DNA of 7,973 bases from Microcaldota archaeon. Its GTDB lineage: Archaea > Micrarchaeota > Micrarchaeia > Norongarragalinales > UBA8480. Position 1 is the stretch's first letter. Each line of letters opens with the position of its first letter. The notes beneath the pieces were generated by a model. The model made no database searches. It was not told the origin of the DNA and saw nothing but the letters and a program-made list of their open reading frames with translations. Made by a program: the position numbers and the translations under genes. Location: contig JAUYPK010000102.1 of NCBI GenBank assembly GCA_030697615.1, positions 1-7,973 on the forward strand, in the 5' to 3' direction. Below, piece after piece: positions 5,319-7,973 of the stretch.

Positions 5319-5723
5319 ATGGCTTTAATGGATCTTTTTGGCAAAAAACAAGCTTCTGGTCAGTCTAACCCATTTGACTTACAGTTTAGTTTTCACCCGC
5401 TGCGTATTTCGGCACACAAACAGGATTACATTGAACTTACAATTGTTTTGAAAAATGCTTCTGGTGAAGAGCAGCTAACCTCCTTTATTGTCACTGTTCC
5501 ACATGGCTTAGGTTTTGAACAAACTGGCCTTTCCCAGGAGCGCGAGATTCGACTTAGTTACTTGAAACCCGGTGAAGAGAAGCGGTTTAAGATTAACGTT
5601 TACGGTTCGCAACGCACGCGACCAGGAGACTATGCTGTAAAGATGCACGTGGCAAGCCATTACCGGAACTACGGTTATGTTTTAAACGAGTTAAGGAAGA
5701 GCTTTTCCCTCCGAGTGGTCTAG
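5319..5723 (+). CDS. Ig-like beta-sandwich protein, cytosolic, unknown function
   Basis: From ATG 5319 the product is 134 residues, starting MALMDLFGKKQ. ATG 5328 (MDLFGKK) is an alternative. The frame extends upstream to 5250, but that part lies over the promoter and precedes the AGGAGA site at 5301-5306, so I exclude it. After a polar linker, residues about 20-134 alternate hydrophobic strands in the manner of a CARDB/Ig-like domain: LQFSFHPLRIS, YIELTIVLKNASGEEQ, TSFIVTVPHGLGF, EIRLSYLKPGEEKRFKINVYG, then RPGDYAVKMHVASHY. It ends with a helix-strand NELRKSFSLRVV. The KNASG...LKPGEEK pattern is typical of beta-sandwich modules that bind partners rather than catalyse. There is no signal peptide or membrane segment, so it is likely intracellular. 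The Shine-Dalgarno is about 12 nt from 5319, longer than ideal. Probably expressed alone: a structured GC-rich element follows its stop. Confidence 0.75.
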   Translation: MALMDLFGKKQASGQSNPFDLQFSFHPLRISAHKQDYIELTIVLKNASGEEQLTSFIVTVPHGLGFEQTGLSQEREIRLSYLKPGEEKRFKINVYGSQRTRPGDYAVKMHVASHYRNYGYVLNELRKSFSLRVV

Positions 5724-5730
5724 GCTGCAT

Positions 5731-5787
5731 AGGGGGTACGGGGGAAACGCGGGCGTCCCCCGTTGGGTTTAAAAATAAATACCCCCT
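5731..5787 (+). other. GC-rich structured intergenic element with G-runs
   Basis: Eight bases after the Ig-like gene stop begins a strongly folded element. Outer arms AGGGGGT (5731-5737) and ACCCCCT (5781-5787) pair perfectly. Inside, ACGGGGG (5738-5744) pairs perfectly with CCCCCGT (5757-5763), topped by a small ACG/CGT stem (5747-5749/5754-5756). G-runs GGGGG, GGGGG, GGG and GGG within 5732-5767 could alternatively form a quadruplex. It could be the 3' end or terminator of the upstream transcript, a leader element of the PRC-barrel gene, or an independent small RNA. I recognise no known family. Confidence 0.6.
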
Positions 5788-5793
5788 TATAAG
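5768..5793 (+). promoter_or_regulatory. Candidate promoter of the PRC-barrel gene
   Basis: TTTAAAAATAAATA (5768-5781) and TTATAA (5787-5792) both resemble TATA boxes. The second would place initiation near 5815, just before the AGAGGG ribosome binding site. The first overlaps the 3' arm of the structured element, so folding and promoter use could interfere. Confidence 0.4.
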
Positions 5794-5831
5794 TTGCAGT
5801 TTAAAATTTTTTTAACAGAGGGATGAAAAAT

Positions 5832-6155
5832 ATGACTATTCGGTTATCTCAATTAATTGGGCTAGATGTTTATACTGACTCAGCTACGTTTATTGGCAAA
5901 GTGTATGACATTATTTTAGATTTAGAAAAAGGAGAAGTTGTGCGTTTAACGCTTGAGCCAATTCGTGCTTCAAGCAAAGAAGATGCAAAGCGCATTTTCA
6001 AGGAAAAAACTGTTCTGTACAAGTCTGTAAAGGCTGTTGAGAAGATCATCATTGCTTCACCTTCTTCGAACGTTGAGCCTGAACCCGAACCAGAGAAGCC
6101 AGCGTTTGAGTCAAAACACATGCCTTACTCTTACCGTTACCGCAGGCCAGCGTAA
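5832..6155 (+). CDS. PRC-barrel domain protein
   Basis: PRC-barrel domains are small beta-barrels found alone in many archaea and in RimM and photosynthetic reaction centre H chains. Stand-alone archaeal versions are often linked to RNA processing or cell division, but the role here is unknown. From ATG 5832 the product has 107 residues. The barrel covers about 1-75: MTIRLSQLIGLDVYTD, FIGKVYDIILDLEKGEVVRLTLEP, then VLYKSVKAVEKIIIASP. A low-complexity EPEPEPEKP linker follows, then a tyrosine/arginine-rich end (YSYRYRRPA). AGAGGG (5817-5822) is 9 nt before ATG 5832 but abuts the ATG at 5823, so I prefer 5832; 5823 would add MKN. The gene is followed by a long T-rich tract. Confidence 0.85.
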   Translation: MTIRLSQLIGLDVYTDSATFIGKVYDIILDLEKGEVVRLTLEPIRASSKEDAKRIFKEKTVLYKSVKAVEKIIIASPSSNVEPEPEPEKPAFESKHMPYSYRYRRPA

Positions 6156-6157
6156 TT

Positions 6158-6226
6158 TTTTTAATTTAATAATTTTTTCATTTTTCTTTAATTTTTTATA
6201 TTTTAGTTTCTTTTTCTTTTCGCTTT
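6158..6226 (+). terminator. Oligo-T tract, probable transcription terminator of the PRC-barrel gene
   Basis: Directly after the stop, the plus strand is almost pure T with scattered A and C (repeated runs of five to seven T). Archaeal RNA polymerase terminates at such runs without a hairpin. The tract also separates the PRC-barrel gene from the zinc-ribbon gene. Confidence 0.6.
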
Positions 6227-6243
6227 CCATTTTTTGAAAATGG
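6227..6243 (+). other. Perfect 7-bp hairpin before the zinc-ribbon gene
   Basis: CCATTTT (6227-6233) pairs with AAAATGG (6237-6243) around a TTG loop, ending 10 nt before the ATG at 6254. It could act in the leader of that transcript or finish termination of the upstream one. It is AT-rich, so its stability is moderate. Confidence 0.4.
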
Positions 6244-6253
6244 GTAGTTTAAA

Positions 6254-6583
6254 ATGGTAAAATTTCACTGCACAAACTGTAACTTTGAATTCGAAGCTGA
6301 AAACGCTAGCCAGTGTGGCAGGTGTTCAAGCGCTAAGATTGAAAAGAAGTTTGAAAATAAAGCAGCTGTTGACCCATCCGCTCCAAAACCAGCCACTGAG
6401 CCGCGTAAGTTTGTCTATTCTCCACTTCTTAATGACACTAAAGAGAGTTGGATGAAGTTCCACGGCGGCGCTGACTTCCAAGTTTGCCCTGGTTGTGGCG
6501 GGAAGGATTTTGAATTTATTTGGAAGCGCAAGGAAAAAGTGTGCAAAAAGTGCGGCGAAATAATGCCGTTGAAAAGACGCTAA
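6254..6583 (+). CDS. Small protein with two zinc ribbons
   Basis: The 109-residue basic protein has two C-x2-C...C-x2-C units. The first is C6/C9 with C21/C24 (FHCTNC ... QCGRC), a short rubredoxin-like knuckle pair at the N-terminus. The second is C78/C81 with C97/C100 (VCPGCGGKDFEF ... VCKKCGE). Between them a proline-rich linker (PSAPKPATEP, 41-50) leads to KFVYSPLLND and SWMKFHGG. Eight cysteines in this spacing should bind two zinc ions. Such proteins often bind RNA or act as transcription or ribosome accessory factors, but I cannot name a family. The ATG at 6254 directly precedes the first ribbon. No strong Shine-Dalgarno is present, only GGGTAG at 6242-6247. Its stop overlaps the convergent methyltransferase stop by 4 nt. 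Confidence 0.8.
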   Translation: MVKFHCTNCNFEFEAENASQCGRCSSAKIEKKFENKAAVDPSAPKPATEPRKFVYSPLLNDTKESWMKFHGGADFQVCPGCGGKDFEFIWKRKEKVCKKCGEIMPLKRR

Positions 6584-7173
6584 GCTTCATCTCTAAATTT
6601 TAAACCAACTCTAGTTTTTTTTATTACTATTAAGCGCCTGCGGCGTTGGTCTATTAGTTCTCCATGTTTTTGTTCAATGAGTTTAATTTCCCTGTGATTT
6701 GCAAGCGTATTTTTGTCAAAACTTCCATCAGCTTCGCTTATAGTGTCTCTTCCGTCGTCCATAATTGGCGCGTGTATTGCTGCTCGTCCGCCTTTTTTCA
6801 AAACACGGTACACTTCTGTTAAAAACTCCCGCTTTTTACGTATGTGCACTAGCACAGAACCCCTCACAATAATTGCGTTGAAACTTCCAGCGCTAAATGG
6901 AAGAGATGCTCCCTCTGCCAAGACGAAGCGTTTTTTTGTGTTTGGTTTCCAATAACTACGATAAGCCATTTCTTTCCAGCTAGTGCCAAACCACCTTAAC
7001 TGAGGAAATTGTTTTTTGTCTTCTTCAAGGCTGCTGCCGGTTCCGACACCTATTTCCAAAACCTTACTACCTTTTGTCAATTGAGCTAGTTTTGTTCGTG
7101 CCCGCACTGTTTTATGTACATAATCTACTAAGCTTTGTTTTGCTGCAGGTGGTTTGTTCATATTTTTTTGCAT
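6580..7173 (-). CDS. Class I SAM-dependent methyltransferase (methyltransferase 2)
   Basis: The 197-residue protein has a Rossmann-type methyltransferase core of the Methyltransf_11 kind. Motif I is VLEIGVGTGSSLEE (38-51), which binds S-adenosylmethionine. LAEGASLPFSAGSFNAIIVRGSVLVHI (85-111) covers the adenine-binding acidic loop and motif IV, and EVYRVLKKGGRAAIHAP (120-136) is the usual post-motif strand. The substrate is unknown. The C-terminal part (QRRRRLIVIKKTRVGLKF) is very basic and could touch RNA or another anion. The ATG at 7173 is chosen because it overlaps the stop of the preceding small ORF as TGATG; GTG 7176 and ATG 7161 are alternatives. It is the last gene of a minus-strand operon and resembles methyltransferase 1 in its core and length of spacing between motifs, so they are probably paralogues. 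Confidence 0.85.
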   Translation of the reverse strand: MQKNMNKPPAAKQSLVDYVHKTVRARTKLAQLTKGSKVLEIGVGTGSSLEEDKKQFPQLRWFGTSWKEMAYRSYWKPNTKKRFVLAEGASLPFSAGSFNAIIVRGSVLVHIRKKREFLTEVYRVLKKGGRAAIHAPIMDDGRDTISEADGSFDKNTLANHREIKLIEQKHGELIDQRRRRLIVIKKTRVGLKFRDEA

Positions 7174-7268
7174 CACTTTGGAATGTAGCTGTAAATAACC
7201 TCTTCTTCGCTAGGCGGCTTTCTCCTCTTTATTGGTCGCTGTTTAATTTCGAGTATTTTTGGCTTCAT
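7173..7268 (-). CDS. 31-codon ORF translationally coupled between two methyltransferase genes
   Basis: The ATG (7268-7266) overlaps the methyltransferase 1 stop as ATGA, and its TGA (7175-7173) overlaps the methyltransferase 2 start as TGATG. The peptide begins MKPKILEIKQRPIK, is followed by RRKPPSEEEV and ends IYSYIPK. It is very basic in the first half, with an acidic patch and then aromatic residues. AAGGGA lies about seven bases before the ATG, an acceptable ribosome binding site. The exact overlaps on both sides and the lack of any spare bases argue that it is translated. It might be a bona fide microprotein or the C-terminal relic of a third methyltransferase; the latter is suggested weakly by RK...PS...I(S/Y)xY patterns shared with the methyltransferase 1 tail. 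I recognise no family. Confidence 0.55.
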   Translation of the reverse strand: MKPKILEIKQRPIKRRKPPSEEEVIYSYIPK

Positions 7269-7957
7269 TTTGTTCCCTTTCTTTTTGCTTCTCTGTAGAT
7301 GCTTATGAACGGGCGGGCTAGTTGATTGTTTGACGGTCTGCTTTTTCTAGGTGCCAATCGCAAAGGTATTCTGAGTTTAGGTCTTTTTTTGTTTATTTCC
7401 ACATAATCGCCCCACTTGTCGAAGTTTACTTCACTATGTCCTTTGAAATAGTCTGTTAAGCTCATTAATGTGCCCTTTCGATTTTTTACAAAGAAGTTTC
7501 CAAGCATATCGTGTGCATGGATGAATCCAATTCCGTTTGGTTTTAAAACGCGGTGAGTTTCTTCGAGCCACCTGGCTTTGTTTACTACGTAGGGCCAGGC
7601 AAAAAGTGAAAAAACCACGTGGAAACTATTACTTCTAAACGGAAGTCCGGTTCCTTCTGCTCTAGTTGTCCCTCTAGGTGGGGCGTATAGCGTTTCCATT
7701 TCTGGTTTTGAATAGTTTGTGCCATGGAAATTCAAATGTGGAAATTTTTTGCGTAGATCTTCAAGCGCGCGTCCTTCACCAATTCCAACTTCCAAAACTC
7801 TACTTCCTGCGGGTAGTTGTTTAAGCATTTTTATAAATTTACTAGGAAAGTACATTTTTGCATCTGTCCAGTCTCTGCTTACAGTAAAGCTTCTATTAGC
7901 TGTAGCGTGCTTTATGTTCTCCAAATACGGCTGAAAGCGGTTTGGTCGAGGTTTCAT
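7265..7957 (-). CDS. Class I SAM-dependent methyltransferase (methyltransferase 1)
   Basis: The 230-residue protein opens with a basic stretch (MKPRPNRF) and has the methyltransferase core at about 45-150. Motif I is VLEVGIGEGRALEDL (54-68), followed by FHGTNYSKPEM (77-87, motif II region), AEGTGLPFRSNSFHVVFSLFAWPYV (100-124) and EETHRVLKPNGIGFIHAHD (132-150). Substrate unknown. Residues 151-230 form a basic extension (KKRPKLRIPLRLAPRKSRPS) ending in FISIYREAKRKGTK that is longer than in methyltransferase 2. The ATG at 7957 is preceded on the minus strand by GGAG about 12 nt upstream, near the window edge, so an upstream operon partner cannot be excluded. It is the first visible gene of the operon and shares a 4-nt overlap with the 31-codon ORF. 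Confidence 0.85.
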   Translation of the reverse strand: MKPRPNRFQPYLENIKHATANRSFTVSRDWTDAKMYFPSKFIKMLKQLPAGSRVLEVGIGEGRALEDLRKKFPHLNFHGTNYSKPEMETLYAPPRGTTRAEGTGLPFRSNSFHVVFSLFAWPYVVNKARWLEETHRVLKPNGIGFIHAHDMLGNFFVKNRKGTLMSLTDYFKGHSEVNFDKWGDYVEINKKRPKLRIPLRLAPRKSRPSNNQLARPFISIYREAKRKGTK

Positions 7958-7973
7958 TTTTTCTTTGGTCTCC

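Noticed and set aside
5237..5344. Longer start for gene B at 5344
   Set aside because: It would overlap the start of the divergent Ig-like gene and its ribosome binding site, and would place coding sequence over the shared TATA-like box. Homology to gene A begins at MHEIIKAI.
6158..6237. Short plus-strand frame through the T-rich tract encoding a phenylalanine-rich peptide
   Set aside because: The hydrophobic appearance is a by-product of oligo-T. The region fits a terminator and the frame starts inside the PRC-barrel gene.
7074..7298. Plus-strand frame with hydrophobic residues across the methyltransferase junction
   Set aside because: It is antisense to the coupled operon, and its hydrophobicity reflects the complement of lysine/glutamate-rich codons.

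Overview
The window reads as chromosomal DNA from an archaeon. It carries transcription factor E, the archaeal 2,3-bisphosphoglycerate-independent phosphoglycerate mutase, a tRNA with the archaeal initiator signature (A1-U72, GGG/CCC in the anticodon stem) and GGTGA-type ribosome binding sites. Tight packing, overlapping gene ends and a small tRNA gene split by two predicted introns would fit a small-genome (DPANN-like) lineage. That placement is inference; no 16S or other definitive marker is present.

Layout. Positions 1-563 hold the 3' part of tfe. Positions 624-788 hold an initiator tRNA-Met (CAU) that assembles into a normal 75-nt cloverleaf only if two introns (about 37 and 53 nt) are removed. 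The second intron lies between tRNA positions 30 and 31 and is framed by a textbook bulge-helix-bulge core. apgM (840-2003, +) and eno (1978-3216, -) are consecutive glycolytic/gluconeogenic enzymes, encoded convergently with a 26-nt 3' overlap. dcd (about 3300-3815, +) is much more AT-rich than its neighbours and has substitutions in the deaminase signature.

Positions 3858-5236 form an unusual block. A winged-helix gene (+) is followed by a convergent small gene of unknown function (gene A, -). Then comes a second copy of the winged-helix gene's last ten codons without the rest of the gene. A second, larger minus-strand gene (gene B) follows, resembling gene A and reading antisense through that leftover tail. 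This looks like an old tandem duplication with decay, or insertion at a gene 3' end.

Positions 5319-6583 contain three small plus-strand genes: an Ig-like beta-sandwich protein, a PRC-barrel protein and a two-zinc-ribbon protein. A GC-rich, strongly structured, G-run-rich intergenic element lies at 5731-5787, and a long oligo-T tract at about 6158-6226. Positions 6580-7957 (-) form a small operon: methyltransferase 1, a 31-codon ORF, then methyltransferase 2. The small ORF is joined to its neighbours by ATGA and TGATG overlaps.

Functional links are limited. apgM and eno catalyse adjacent steps; tfe and the initiator tRNA are general information-processing genes; the two methyltransferases are probably paralogues. 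No CRISPR array, transposase or recognised defence system was seen.
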